Shown here: positions 27,712-38,136 of the stretch, piece after piece | Layout: every line of letters starts with the position of its first letter | Numbering within the stretch: the stretch's first letter is position 1 | Assembly: GCA_965262665.1 (NCBI GenBank) | Contig: CBDHFR010000004.1 | Span: 3,658,001-3,722,000 of the forward strand | Direction: 5' to 3' | DNA from: CBDBND01 sp965262665 | GTDB taxonomy: Bacteria; Pseudomonadota; Alphaproteobacteria; Rhodospirillales; Rhodospirillaceae | Length of the DNA: 64,000 nucleotides | The notes under the pieces: generated by a model | Seen by the model: only the letters and a program-made list of their open reading frames with translations | Database searches by the model: none | Told to the model about the DNA's origin: nothing | Made by a program: the position numbers and the translations under genes

Positions 27712-27738
27712 AAAAATAGAGAGATAGGGTTTATCGCG

Positions 27739-28502
27739 ATGACAGTTAAACGTATCGGTCTTGCGGCCTTGGTCTTAATCGCCGGCCTCATCATTTATTC
27801 GTTCCAACCCACCCAATACCCGTCTTTGAAATGGAAGCAGACGCCGTTCCTGAGGGCGAGCACCACGTTCTTATTTTTGGCGCCACCCGCAATACGGGCC
27901 TTGAAGTGGCGCGTATCCTGGTGGGGCGTGGTGACCGGGTAACGGCGTTCGTCAGGCCAACCTCCGACCGTTCACAACTAGAGCCGCTCGGTGTGGATTT
28001 CGTAGAAGGCGATGCCTTGGACATGGACTCAGTCAAGGCGGCCTTCGTCGACAAAGACTACACCGCCGTGCTGACCACTATTGCCTGTTTCAGCTGTGAC
28101 CCGAAACCGGATTACCTGGGCAACCGCAACATCTTTGACGCGGCAGAAGAAGCCGGTGTTAATCGCATGTTACTGGTGACGACCATCGGCGCGGGTGATA
28201 GCTATGATGCAGCCCCGTTACCCGCGCGGCGGTTTCTTAAAGATATGCTGCCGCTCAAAACCCAGGCAAAGGACCATCTCACTGCGTCGGGCCTTGACTA
28301 CAACATCATTAGACTGGGAGGGCTCGAATCGGATCCGCGCACGGGCCGCGCCTATTTAAGTGAAAGCCGGGAAACGTCCGGGATCATCAATCGCGCCGAC
28401 TTAGCCGATCTTATTGTCGAGGCGCTTGATGATGGCAGTACAAAAAGGGAAATCTTAGCCGCCGTTGATGCGGACTTAGTTTTTCCCTGGGATATGTTCT
28501 AA
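27739..28502 (+). pseudogene. Membrane-anchored NAD(P)-binding (NmrA-like) protein, apparent frameshift
   Basis: The frame from 27739 starts with a membrane anchor (RIGLAALVLIAGLIIYSF). One base near 27825 is missing or extra, and the Rossmann domain continues in the next frame from 27831: HHVLIFGATRNTGLEVARIL (G-x2-x2-G dinucleotide motif), VTAFVRPTSDRS and LLVTTIGAGDSYDAAP, to a stop at 28502. Taken alone, 27831-28502 codes for 223 residues and might be translated from its own ATG. It closes the operon before a strong terminator. A sequencing error is possible. Confidence 0.65.
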
Positions 28503-28525
28503 CGCCTTACACATATGTGCATCTG

Positions 28526-28553
28526 ACCCCGCCCCAGTGGCGGGGTTTTGTTT
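28526..28553 (+). terminator. Rho-independent terminator
   Basis: ACCCCGCC (28526-28533) pairs with GGCGGGGT (28539-28546) across a 5-nt loop and is followed by TTTTGTTT. It ends the 20.4-28.5 kb run. Confidence 0.9.
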
Positions 28554-28637
28554 ATATCGTCACCACAGGCCTAGAGTCCCACGGGGTAGCCACTTATGAT
28601 GGCGCCGCGGCATTTGAGGTCGCAGGAGGGGGCAACA

Positions 28638-29978
28638 GTGAGCGACCAGGTCCAGACCGAGGTAAAAGGCGAAGACTATCCAAGTGAGCCGTATGCTTGG
28701 TATGTCATGGTGGTGTTGGTCATTGCCTACACGTTCTCTTACGTCGACCGCACCATACTTACCCTCCTAGTACAGCCCATCCGCGACTCACTTGGGATTA
28801 CCGATACGGAATTAAGTCTGCTGCACGGATTCGCGTTTGCGCTGTTCTATACACTGCTTGGCATGCCTATCGGCTGGCTGGCCGATCGCGGCAATCGAAT
28901 TAAAATAATCTCAGCCGGTATCTTTTTGTGGAGTTTTGCCACCGCGGCCTGTGGCTTGGCCAATTCCTTCCTGCAAATGTTCATCGCCCGGGTCAGTGTC
29001 GGCGTCGGCGAAGCAGCACTGTCTCCTTCGGTGTATTCTCTCGTCACCGACTACTTTAAACCCGAAAAACTGGCGCGCGCGTTTAGCTTTTACAACGCCG
29101 GACTGTTCATCGGTTCAGGGCTGGCCCTGGTCATTGGCGGTGCCGTTATCGAAATTACCCCGGCGTTGGATCTGCCCGTAGTCGGCCATCTGGAGCCCTG
29201 GCAGGTCACGTTTATGTATGTCGGCTTACCGGGCCTTTTGATCGGGCTCTGGGCCTTGTCGCTTCGCGAACCTAAGCGGCTTGGCACGACGGCCAACGAG
29301 GAAGTGCGCCTGGGTCTGGGCGGACATATCAAGCGAACGATGAAGTACATCACTACAAAGCCCCGGGCCTATCTTTTTCATTTTTTCGGATTTGCACTTT
29401 ACGCCTTTATCTGGACAGGCACGGCGGCCTGGATTCCCACTCATTTTATTCGCAACTTCGGCCTGTCACCCGGCGAAGTCGGTGGTACCTATGGCATCAT
29501 CGTTGTCGTATTCGGACTAGTCGGTGTGACCGCTGGCGGAATGCTCGCTGGTTACTGGCGCAAACAGGGAAAGATCGATGCAGAAATTCGCACCGGCATT
29601 ACCGGAGTTCTGCTGACCCTACCTTTCGGTGTTGTAGCGCCTCTTATGCCCAACATGACCTTAGCGTTCGTCGGTTTTGCGGGCTTGACCTTCTTTGCCA
29701 GCTTTCCTTGGGGTGCGGCAACGGCGGCATTGCAGATCATTACACCCAATCGCCTTCGGGCTATGGTGTCGGCCATCTTTCTGTTTATCGTGAATTTGGC
29801 GGGGATTGGCCTAGCGCCGACGGTCATCGCCCTGATCACGGACGTTGGTTTCGGTTATGACAATGCAGTTAAATATTCCCTGTCCATTGCCGTTGGGGTT
29901 GTTGCGCCGATATCCGCCTTCTTGCTGTGGCGTTGCCTGAAGCCATTCCGTCAAGCGGCCCAGGACATGGTAGCCTAA
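28638..29978 (+). CDS. MFS transporter (spinster-like)
   Basis: 446 residues from the GTG at 28638, chosen because AGGAGGGG lies 8 bp upstream; in-frame sequence back to 28596 is less likely. Twelve membrane segments are evident. YTFSYVDRTILTLLVQPIRD in TM1 and GWLADRGNRIKII after TM2 are typical of spinster-type facilitators, which move sphingolipid-like or organic anions. The substrate cannot be assigned. It follows the terminator at 28526 and is transcribed alone. Confidence 0.85.
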   Translation: MSDQVQTEVKGEDYPSEPYAWYVMVVLVIAYTFSYVDRTILTLLVQPIRDSLGITDTELSLLHGFAFALFYTLLGMPIGWLADRGNRIKIISAGIFLWSFATAACGLANSFLQMFIARVSVGVGEAALSPSVYSLVTDYFKPEKLARAFSFYNAGLFIGSGLALVIGGAVIEITPALDLPVVGHLEPWQVTFMYVGLPGLLIGLWALSLREPKRLGTTANEEVRLGLGGHIKRTMKYITTKPRAYLFHFFGFALYAFIWTGTAAWIPTHFIRNFGLSPGEVGGTYGIIVVVFGLVGVTAGGMLAGYWRKQGKIDAEIRTGITGVLLTLPFGVVAPLMPNMTLAFVGFAGLTFFASFPWGAATAALQIITPNRLRAMVSAIFLFIVNLAGIGLAPTVIALITDVGFGYDNAVKYSLSIAVGVVAPISAFLLWRCLKPFRQAAQDMVA

Positions 29979-29992
29979 ACGAGCGGCCAAGC

Positions 29993-30661
29993 CTAAATTA
30001 GGGTTGTGAGAGTTTCTTCAAGCTGGCTCATGTGGTTGATGACGACCGCAGCGCTGGCGTCTGACAAATAGGATCCATGACCGGACCGGCAGTGACTGCC
30101 ACCGGTAAACCCGACAACGGTCACACCGGCGGACTTTGCGGATTTCACGCCATTGACGCTGTCTTCGATCGCGATGCACGCTGATGCATGGATCCCCAAA
30201 CACTCTGCCGTGAATAAAAACAAATCCGGCGCCGGTTTACCCCGTTCGACTTGTTCGCCCGAATATATGTGAGGGATGAAAAAGCTGAGCAACTCCGTCT
30301 GTTCCAGCTTGTACTTGAGCCGCTGCAAACCTGACGATGACGCCACGGCAATGGGACTTTGAACAGCAGCAACAGCATCGTGAACACCGGGCATGGCCTC
30401 CAGCGTTGCGTTCATTTCGTCTTTGGTTTCTTGCAGAAGCCGATCTGCAAAGCCATCGGGCAGTGACGTACCGAAAGCTTCTCGGTGATCTGCCTCTAGG
30501 GACGTAAAGAAAGCGTCTGCAGTCGTGCCGAGATGGCGGTGCAGATACTCGTCCTCGTCATAGGATAGTCCGAGTTCCTTTAACGCGCGTAGTTCCGCAC
30601 GCACCGCGATGATCTCGCTGTCCACCAAAACACCATCGCAATCGAATATGACGGCTGACAT
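29993..30661 (-). CDS. HAD-family phosphatase (beta-phosphoglucomutase/GS-like subgroup)
   Basis: 222 residues from the ATG at 30661. Motif I is IFDCDGVLVDSE (nucleophile Asp and acid Asp), motif II is VASSSG, and motif III/IV is GKPAPDLF and IEDSVNGV. An alpha-helical cap lies between I and II. This subclass I pattern is typical of small-sugar or nucleotide phosphatases. Transcribed divergently from the oxidoreductase gene at 30769, with 107 bp between the starts. Confidence 0.9.
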   Translation of the reverse strand: MSAVIFDCDGVLVDSEIIAVRAELRALKELGLSYDEDEYLHRHLGTTADAFFTSLEADHREAFGTSLPDGFADRLLQETKDEMNATLEAMPGVHDAVAAVQSPIAVASSSGLQRLKYKLEQTELLSFFIPHIYSGEQVERGKPAPDLFLFTAECLGIHASACIAIEDSVNGVKSAKSAGVTVVGFTGGSHCRSGHGSYLSDASAAVVINHMSQLEETLTTLI

Positions 30662-30768
30662 AGAATTTCCGTTGCCGTAGCTTGGACAGGCGTTGACCCT
30701 GCTAAGACCTTCGCCTATGCCTCTTGGCTCAAACCATAACCATAACCATTGCGAAAAGGGACCACTCA

Positions 30769-31752
30769 ATGCGTGCCGTCGTCATCACCGAAAACGGACC
30801 TCCCGAGTCATTAAAAATTACTGACATTCCCATACCCGAACCAGGGGAAGGGCAAGCGCGTCTACAGGTTGCCTATTGTGCTGTTAATCCTCTGGACACC
30901 CACGCCCGGGCAGGACGGGTAAAGTGGGGTGTGCCACCCAGGCCCTTCACTTTGGGGTATGAGTACTCAGGACGGGTCGGCGCGGTTGGTCCCGGCGTCG
31001 ACGAAAGTCTGATTGGCAAAAGATTCTCCGTTGCCAGCGTTTGGGGAGGTTGTGCCGACTATGGTGTGGCGCCATTGACGAACATGACGCCGATCCCGGA
31101 TGAATTTCATTGGACGCTGGGGACCGTCTATTTCACCTCCACGTTTACGGCCTGGCACATGCTGCGCACTATGGCGAAAGTGGAGGAAGGAGACTCTGTT
31201 GTCATTCATTCAGCCGCCGGCGCGGTTGGTGTGATGACCACTCAGATTGCCAAAGATGCCGGATGTTTGGTGATTGGGTTGGTTGGCAGTCAGGAGAAAA
31301 TCGAGTGGGTCAAGCAATTCGGTGCCGATCACCTTCTCAACGAGAAAGATGATCCCGACTGGCCAGACAAAGTAAAGGAATTGACCGGCGGGCTTGGTGC
31401 CGATGTCATTATTGACGGTAACGCCGGGCCCGATTCACCTAAAAACCTTGCCTGTCTCGCGCCCATGGGTCAGGTGATCTACATCGGCGCTATGGCTGGC
31501 CAAGCACCTGACGTCAATGTCTCCGCTCTCATTGGCGCGTCTGCCGGCGTCCGTGGTTTTATTCAGTATCACGCCATGGCCAAGACCAAAGGGTCTGAGT
31601 TTCCCGAAATTATTTCGAAGCTCGACAAGAAGGACTGGGTCTATCCCCTCAATCCGCCTATTCCGTTGGACGAGATCGCGCAGGCTCACGATGATTTTGA
31701 AAACCGGCGCACCACTGGCCGCACCATTCTTGAGATTGGTGGGGACATCTAG
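30769..31752 (+). CDS. Zinc-independent quinone oxidoreductase (MDR family)
   Basis: 327 residues from the ATG at 30769 (AAAAGGGACC upstream). GroES-like domain with LGYEYSGRVGAVGPGVD and NADPH-binding Rossmann fold with HSAAGAVGVMTTQIAKDAG. It lacks the structural zinc cysteines of alcohol dehydrogenases. Reduces quinones or enoyl compounds with NADPH by family knowledge. A second, different member of this family is encoded at 34437. Confidence 0.88.
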   Translation: MRAVVITENGPPESLKITDIPIPEPGEGQARLQVAYCAVNPLDTHARAGRVKWGVPPRPFTLGYEYSGRVGAVGPGVDESLIGKRFSVASVWGGCADYGVAPLTNMTPIPDEFHWTLGTVYFTSTFTAWHMLRTMAKVEEGDSVVIHSAAGAVGVMTTQIAKDAGCLVIGLVGSQEKIEWVKQFGADHLLNEKDDPDWPDKVKELTGGLGADVIIDGNAGPDSPKNLACLAPMGQVIYIGAMAGQAPDVNVSALIGASAGVRGFIQYHAMAKTKGSEFPEIISKLDKKDWVYPLNPPIPLDEIAQAHDDFENRRTTGRTILEIGGDI

Positions 31753-31769
31753 GAGATCCCGCATCCATC

Positions 31770-32405
31770 ATGCTTGAAACGGTCATCACTGCGTTCGTTA
31801 CTTTCTTTGTGGTCATCGACCCCATCGGCATGGTGCCGCTGTTTATGACCGTTGCCGCGGGTCTGGATCCAGGCCCGAGGAGAGTAACGGCGCTGAAAGG
31901 CACCTGTGCGGCAGCGGTGATTCTCGTGCTTGCTGGTTTCGTTGGTGAAGTGGCGCTTCAAAGTCTCGGCATATCCATTGCCGCCTTTCGTATCGCCGGT
32001 GGCGTGCTATTGCTATTTCTCGCTGTGGATATGGTATTAGCCCGGCACAGCGGGTTGCGTTCGACGACGGCGGATGAGGAATCAGAGTCAGAGCAGCGCA
32101 CGGACATTGCTTATGTGCCGTTAGCCGTGCCTTTAATCGCAGGACCGGGCGCCTTCGCCTCCGTCATTCTGTTGATGAACCGGGCCAGCGGTGACATTGA
32201 AGAGCAGGCCATCGTTATGGCCATGCTACTGGTGGTGATGTTGATATTGGCCGTTACATTGCTGGCGGCGACCCGACTGATGGATTGGCTCGGCGTCACG
32301 GGCATCAACGTCATGGGCCGCGTTTTTGGCATCGTCCTCGCGGCTCTGTCCGTTCAACTCATCGTCGACGGTCTCACCGAATCATTTCCGGGATTGGCGG
32401 GGTAG
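31770..32405 (+). CDS. MarC-family integral membrane protein
   Basis: 211 residues, six membrane segments. VVIDPIGMVPLFMTVAAG near the N-terminus and PLAVPLIAGPGAFASVIL in the middle are the two related halves of the MarC/YchE family; GVTGINVMGRVFGIVLAALS ends it. The role in the cell is uncertain (once linked to antibiotic resistance). It lies 18 bp after the oxidoreductase gene and is probably cotranscribed. Confidence 0.92.
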   Translation: MLETVITAFVTFFVVIDPIGMVPLFMTVAAGLDPGPRRVTALKGTCAAAVILVLAGFVGEVALQSLGISIAAFRIAGGVLLLFLAVDMVLARHSGLRSTTADEESESEQRTDIAYVPLAVPLIAGPGAFASVILLMNRASGDIEEQAIVMAMLLVVMLILAVTLLAATRLMDWLGVTGINVMGRVFGIVLAALSVQLIVDGLTESFPGLAG

Positions 32406-32419
32406 AAACTTCAGTTCGT

Positions 32420-32971
32420 TTACCCGTCTTCGCGCTCAAAAGATCCCCATGGAACTTTGACACCCTCTTCATCGGGATCAATGCCAATTTCTTTGAGGTA
32501 ATCCTGAAAATCGTCGGGTACGCTTTCCTGATACAGTCTGCGCACCATGGTCATGGGATTAAGCGGTGCTTCCATGTAGGCAACGTACTTCCATCCATCC
32601 GGCTTCTTGCGAAACACGGCCATGATCCGGTCGAACCCACCGAGTGGTTTTTATCCAACGATCTGCATGTCGTACCGTAAGTCGTAAACGGCGACGGCGA
32701 GATCGTTCGCCAATAACTTTGCTTTAACGTTTGAATACCGGTTACGGACGCCAACCAGAATTTTCTTGCCAGGAACCGGGTTCCAGTATCGTTCCAGTTC
32801 AGGCCATCCAACAACGAGTCCGTCTTCCCACTCTTCTGGACCGTAAAAGGGCTGATCGTCGTCCGTGTCCCACAACTCTTTGAGCGCCGAATAATCCTGC
32901 CTGTCCCATGTCTCCTCCGTTTTTCGAAGCACGGCTTCTATCTCGGCAACAATGTCGGGCACGTCGAACAC
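32420..32971 (-). pseudogene. NTF2/SnoaL-like protein gene with in-frame stop
   Basis: The reverse frame from 32971 (VEAVLRKTEETWDRQDYSAL-type helix, here EIEAVLRKTEETWD, then FYGPEEWEDGL) stops at a TAA at 32653-32651. The same frame goes on with KPLGGFDRIMAVFRKKPDGW and KYVAYMEAPLNPM to 32420, exactly where an NTF2-like domain would have its last strands. One substitution thus cut an about 183-residue protein in two. No frameshift is needed. Confidence 0.7.
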
Positions 32972-33093
32972 TCCTTACTGGGTTTGGATCGATCGCAGCC
33001 TAGCAGTCAGTCGACCAGAAATGGAAGGAGGGCGACAATGCGATGTGTGTGGGCTAGGGTTTGATCTGGATTCATTGCATTTGCCCCCGCCTC

Positions 33094-34401
33094 ATGTGGT
33101 CACAGATCCGCGGCTATCCGCTTCAAGCCTTTGTAATCTGTCATCTGGCTTACATGTTCAGCCAGATCGATTTGGCGTTGTTCTCCTATGCCCTGCCGTC
33201 AATACGGGAAACCTTTGACGTCAGCCTTCAGGCTATGGGTTGGGTAGTGGCTCTGTCCTATTCCGTTGGCGCCGTCATTCAAGTTTATATCGGCACTCTG
33301 ACCGACCGTCTCGGCCGCAGAAACATGCTGATGGTTATCACGGTGGTGTCTTCACTCTTTATCGCGGCGCATTCCATTGTTCCGGAGAGCTCTGCCCAGC
33401 TGGTGATCGGTGGTGTCGCGTTCTCTCTCGGCATCGTTGTTATGACCCTGTTGCGTGCTTTTGCTATCGCGTCGGGCGGCGCCCTCTATCCGACGACAGG
33501 GGCGATCGTTGCCGAAGAAGCACCAGCGCGTTATCGCGGCATTTTTACCGGACTCTTACAGACAGCTTTTCCCCTAGGCGCATTTTTTGCCGCGCTGTTT
33601 GCAGCACCTATGTTGGACACGTTTGGATGGCGACCTTTGTTTCTCGTTGGATTATTGTCCATTCCCTACATCTGGGTGATTCGCCGATTCCTTAATGAGA
33701 CGAGCCGTTTTACGACCCACAAGACGGCGGGAGAGGAGTCCGCAATAAAGGAACGAAGCCGCGATAAGCTGGCCGCCTTGTTTGCGCCTGACATGCGCCT
33801 TCGCACCGTGACGCTTTTTACAGCGCAGTTTATCTTTGTCATCGCTTATGGTGGGTCCTCGATCTTTCTACCCACCTATCTCGCCGAGTCCCGCGGGTTC
33901 CCTCAGAGCGATGCGACTTACATTGTCGGGTTCGGCAATGCGGTTGCGGTGCTCGGCTATTTTCTCGCCGCCTATGTGGGTGAGTTCGTTCTCACCCGGA
34001 GAACGACGGTGACCATATGGACGCTGCTGGGAGCCGCGACATTTCTTTGTCTGATCTGGTTCACCTCCGGCTATTGGGACACGTTGATCGTGTTCTGCAT
34101 CGCCAGTACGTTTTTTTACGGTACGGCTGCAGTCAAATTTGCCTATATCGCCGAGGTCTTTCCCACTCATCTCCGGGCAACCGGCTTGGCCTTTTGTTCC
34201 AGCCTCGCCGTGAACTTGGGCATCGCCATCGGCCCACTGTTTGTGACTTATAGCGTTGATGTCATGGGGTGGGATATGGCGTTTACCCTTGTGGTTGCCG
34301 TACCTTTGGGTATTGCCGGGCTGTTTTATCTGCGCCTCAAGCCCATTCCGTCAGGTCTTGAAGTGGAAGAGGTTGATCGGCGCATGCGCCCGGACACTTA
34401 A
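33094..34401 (+). CDS. MFS transporter (metabolite:H+ symporter type)
   Basis: 435 residues from the ATG at 33094; an alternative start at 33061 adds 11 residues unlike a facilitator N-terminus. Twelve membrane segments, with GTLTDRLGRRNMLMVITVVS after TM2 and EAPARYRGIFTGLLQT in the middle loop. AAHS/MHS-like members carry aromatic or carboxylic acids. The quinone oxidoreductase gene at 34437 follows at 35 bp and is likely cotranscribed. Confidence 0.85.
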   Translation: MWSQIRGYPLQAFVICHLAYMFSQIDLALFSYALPSIRETFDVSLQAMGWVVALSYSVGAVIQVYIGTLTDRLGRRNMLMVITVVSSLFIAAHSIVPESSAQLVIGGVAFSLGIVVMTLLRAFAIASGGALYPTTGAIVAEEAPARYRGIFTGLLQTAFPLGAFFAALFAAPMLDTFGWRPLFLVGLLSIPYIWVIRRFLNETSRFTTHKTAGEESAIKERSRDKLAALFAPDMRLRTVTLFTAQFIFVIAYGGSSIFLPTYLAESRGFPQSDATYIVGFGNAVAVLGYFLAAYVGEFVLTRRTTVTIWTLLGAATFLCLIWFTSGYWDTLIVFCIASTFFYGTAAVKFAYIAEVFPTHLRATGLAFCSSLAVNLGIAIGPLFVTYSVDVMGWDMAFTLVVAVPLGIAGLFYLRLKPIPSGLEVEEVDRRMRPDT

Positions 34402-34436
34402 AATGAAAACATGACTGAATTGATGGGAGGGGCACA

Positions 34437-35408
34437 ATGAAGGGGTGGCTGGTCGAGGAATTCGGCGGACCGGAAGTCATGCAGTGGGCCCACATACCTG
34501 ATCCTGAACCAGGACCAGAAGATGTTGTGGTCGACGTTCATGCGTCCGGTGTGAACTTTGCCGAGACCCGGATGCGCGCCGGGACTTACACAGGTTTAAA
34601 AACGCCGATCGTGCTTGGTTTGGAAGGCGCTGGCATTGTCGCCGCCACTGGCGAAAATGTGGAGAGTTGCGCTGTTGGAGACCGGGTGTTTTTCCGTGGG
34701 CGTGGGTCCCATGCGACCAAATGTCTGATCAAGGCGTACCATGCCTTTCCCATGCCCGACGATTGGACCTTTGAACAGGGCGCCGCCTCCGGTGTTGGTT
34801 GGCTGACGGCTTGGCATGCTTTACATGTGGTGACCGAGGCACAGCCGGGGCAAACGGTATTGATTGAGGCCATAGCCTCATCCGTAGGTACGGCCGCGTT
34901 GCAGATTGCCAAAGACAAAGGGTGTTGGGTCGTGGGAACGGCAAGCCAAGATGAAAAGCTCGCCAAGGCCAAGGACTACGGCGCTGACGTCATCATCAAC
35001 TACAAGACTGAAGATGTTCACGCCCGGGTCATGGAATTGACGGGGGGCCAAGGACTGGACATCGGCTGCATGACGATCGGTGAGGAAACAGCGTCTGCGC
35101 TTATCGACTCCATGGCATACGAAGGCAAGATCGCCATGTACGGATCAACCGGCGGCCGCATGGTGACGTTTAGTCTCAACATCGGTGAACGCAATATTCA
35201 ATTGTTGTCCATGAGCATCGATTCCTCAGCGCGATACGTGCCGGAAACCGTGCCCAGTTTTCGCAGCGACGCCATTCCCAAATTCAATGCCGGGACGTTT
35301 AAACCGATCATCGATACGATACTCCCCGTTTCTGAAGTGGCCAAGGCCCATCAAATGGTCGGTGATCGCAAACATTTCGGTAAGATCATTTTACAAATAC
35401 CGAAATAG
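34437..35408 (+). CDS. NADPH:quinone oxidoreductase (MDR family)
   Basis: 323 residues, ribosome site GGGAGGGG before the ATG. The N-terminal GroES-like domain has PIVLGLEGAGIVAATGENV. The Rossmann domain has IEAIASSVGTAALQIAKDKG, where the usual AAAGGVG loop has changed to AIASSVG. No zinc-binding cysteines. Predicted cytosolic, reducing quinones or alpha,beta-unsaturated carbonyls. Confidence 0.88.
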   Translation: MKGWLVEEFGGPEVMQWAHIPDPEPGPEDVVVDVHASGVNFAETRMRAGTYTGLKTPIVLGLEGAGIVAATGENVESCAVGDRVFFRGRGSHATKCLIKAYHAFPMPDDWTFEQGAASGVGWLTAWHALHVVTEAQPGQTVLIEAIASSVGTAALQIAKDKGCWVVGTASQDEKLAKAKDYGADVIINYKTEDVHARVMELTGGQGLDIGCMTIGEETASALIDSMAYEGKIAMYGSTGGRMVTFSLNIGERNIQLLSMSIDSSARYVPETVPSFRSDAIPKFNAGTFKPIIDTILPVSEVAKAHQMVGDRKHFGKIILQIPK

Positions 35409-35439
35409 GCCATCCCAGAATCAATCTAAGGGATGATGT

Positions 35440-36405
35440 ATGAAAGGATTCCTCGCAGTCCTCGTCGTATTGGTTGCCTGCCCGTCATACGCGGGTGTTA
35501 TGGACCTCTACAAATCCTTGCGCGGCAATGAAGATGTCAACGTTGTCTATCCGGTCATCGTTGACCGGCCAGATCGTTTAATTCCTTTGCCTCTTCGCAT
35601 CACTTGGCCGTCAGGCGAGGGTCCTTATCCATTGATCGTCTTCTCACAAGGTGCTGTTTGCCCCAAGAACATGTACGCATCGGTCACGGATCACTGGACG
35701 TCCCATGGCTATGTGACGATCGTACCGGTTCACATCGATTCGGAGTCGAACGGTTTTGGTTTTCAGGATTTGGCGGGGACGGATCTCGTTGTCGAACGAA
35801 TCAAAGACATGAAGTATGTTCTTAATTCCCTCGATCAAATTGAGGGCAGTGTGCAAGGTCTCACCGGGAAGATTGACCGCTCACAAATTGCCGTTTCTGG
35901 TCATTCCTTTGGCGGGCAAATCGCGCTCGCGCTGACTGGCCTTGAAATGCTCGATGCTCAATCGAGTGAGCCGGTTGATATGACCGACAGCCGTTACAAA
36001 GTAGCTGTTGTCTTGAGTGGAGTCGGTCAGCTTCCCAACATGGCGCCCGACGCATTCTCCCGCTACGACAGACCGGTGTATTCATCGGGCGGAACAAAGG
36101 ATCTTGGTGCGACCGGACGTGGACCCGTTCATCCATGGCCGTGGCGCATGGCCGCTTACTTTGAAACGCCGCCGGGCGAAAAATACGGCCTTGTTCTCGA
36201 TGAGGGCGATCATTACTACGGCGGATTGATTTGCCGGGAAACGGCAGGTGGCGCGCCCGACTTTCAGGGTCTTAGCATCATTCGCGGCACGTCGACGGCG
36301 TTTCTTGACGCTTTTTTGAAAGATGATACAGACGCGAAAGAATTTCTCGACGCAGCCGATATTGGAGCATTAACCAATCACCGGGCGAGCTTGGAACGGA
36401 AGTAG
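35440..36405 (+). CDS. Secreted alpha/beta hydrolase (PAF-acetylhydrolase/chlorophyllase-like)
   Basis: 321 residues with a signal peptide (about 1-18, MKGFLAVLVVLVACPSYAG). The nucleophile elbow is AVSGHSFGGQIAL, PLIVFSQGAVCPKN is the oxyanion strand, and DEGDHYYGG near 270 offers the catalytic histidine. This layout fits the PAF-AH/dienelactone-hydrolase side of the superfamily. The substrate is an ester of unknown type, acted on outside the cytoplasm. Confidence 0.82.
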   Translation: MKGFLAVLVVLVACPSYAGVMDLYKSLRGNEDVNVVYPVIVDRPDRLIPLPLRITWPSGEGPYPLIVFSQGAVCPKNMYASVTDHWTSHGYVTIVPVHIDSESNGFGFQDLAGTDLVVERIKDMKYVLNSLDQIEGSVQGLTGKIDRSQIAVSGHSFGGQIALALTGLEMLDAQSSEPVDMTDSRYKVAVVLSGVGQLPNMAPDAFSRYDRPVYSSGGTKDLGATGRGPVHPWPWRMAAYFETPPGEKYGLVLDEGDHYYGGLICRETAGGAPDFQGLSIIRGTSTAFLDAFLKDDTDAKEFLDAADIGALTNHRASLERK

Positions 36406-36443
36406 CTTCGCTCACGCTCAACAAAATCAAAAAAGGACTGACC

Positions 36444-37739
36444 ATGGACGCAAATACGTTGCACCCGGACACTCTCGCTCTACATGGGGGATTCCGCTCA
36501 GATTCTGCCACCAATGCCGTGGCCGTACCTATTTATCAGACAACCTCCTATCAGTTTCGCGATACGGATCATGCCTCGAAGCTGTTTGGCCTTGAGGAAC
36601 TGGGAAATATCTACACCCGGATCATGAACCCCACCTGCGATGTACTGGAACAGCGCTTTGCCGCAATGGAAGGCGGGGTTGCATCCCTGGCTTTGGCTTC
36701 CGGACAGGCAGCGATAACCTTTGCCGTGATGAATCTGTGTGAAGCTGGCGACAATTTTGTCACCTCCACCGACTTGTACGGCGGGACGTGGAACCTATTT
36801 GCCAATACGTTTAAGCAAATGGGTATTGAGGCCCGCTTTGCCGACCCTGCCGATCCGGATTCCTTCCGCAAGCTGACTGATGAAAAGACCCGGTGCTACT
36901 ACGCGGAAACGTTGCCCAATCCGAAGCTAGAGGTTTTTCCCATCCAGGAAGTCGCAGATATCGGACGGGAGCTGGGAGTTCCACTCATCGTCGATAATAC
37001 GGCAGCGCCGCTGTTTTGCCGACCGTTAGAGCACGGTGCTGCTATCGTCATGTACTCGACCACCAAGTACATCTGTGGTCACGGTACGTCCATCGGCGGC
37101 CTAGTCGTCGACGGGGGGAACTTTGACTGGGAAGCGCACAAGGAGCGTTTTCCTTTGCTGTCTCAACCGGACCCCAGTTATCACGGCGCGGTGTGGATCG
37201 AGGCTGTCAAGCCGCTCGGACCTATCGCCTATATCTTACGCATGCGAGTCACACTGTTGCGCGACGTCGGCGCTGCTATGAGTCCGTTCGATGCATTCTA
37301 ATTCATCCAAGGGGTTGAAACCCTGACACTGCGCATTCGCAAGCATTGTGAAAATGCTTCGATCGTCGCCGATTTCCTCGCCGAAGAAACCAAAGTGATC
37401 AAGGTAATCTACCCCGGTCATATGAACGGCGAACCGCGCCGGCGGGCAGACACTTATCTACGCGATGGTCTGTATGGCGCACTGATCGGTTTTGAACTTG
37501 AGGGCGGTGTTGACGCCGGCCGCAAATTCATCGACTCCCTCGAACTGCTCTACCATGTTGCCAATATCGGTGATGCCCGTTCTCTGGCTATTCATCCGGC
37601 CAGCCCGACCCACTCCCAGCTCTCACCTGAAGATCAAGCGGCAACAGGAGTGACCCCGGGATATGTGCGCCTCTCCATCGGCATCGAACATCCGGATGAC
37701 ATCATTGCGGACATCAAACAGGCCTTAGATGCAATTTAG
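36444..37739 (+). pseudogene. metY: O-acetylhomoserine sulfhydrylase gene with in-frame stop
   Basis: The frame begins with TLALHGGFRSDSATNAVAVP, typical of O-acetylhomoserine (thiol)-lyase, and has the PLP lysine in MYSTTKYICGHGTSIGG. At 37299-37301 a TAA interrupts MSPFDAF-stop-FIQGVETLTLRIR; the family has leucine there (TTA). The same frame continues to 37739 with GYVRLSIGIEHPDDI, the normal C-terminus. A single base change thus inactivated an otherwise full gene of about 431 codons. It normally makes homocysteine from O-acetylhomoserine and sulfide. Confidence 0.88.
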
Positions 37740-38136
37740 ATGAATTGAATTTGTCGGTTAGAAAAACGGATCTGAACTACAATTTCTCATCATGAGAATA
37801 GTATTCAAATACATCAAAGCGCGACCGCTGTCGCTTCCCCAAGAAGCCAGCCGACCTTTCATTTTTTATCATGTCCCGCGGTGTGGGGGGACCACACTAC
37901 GCAATCTACTGACCATTGCTGCAGACAACACACCACGAAAATTGCATTTGCTGAGGGGGACAATTTACGGCCAATTTCTTGGACCGGGAAAGTCAGACAC
38001 TTTGGAACAGGTCGGTGACCTAGAGCCAAGCATAGAGTCTATTATCGCTGACCACTTACCTTGGGGTAGCGCCGATACTAATGTGAGCAATCCGATTGCT
38101 TTAACAGCGATCAGGGATCCAGCAGATCGTCTGTTA

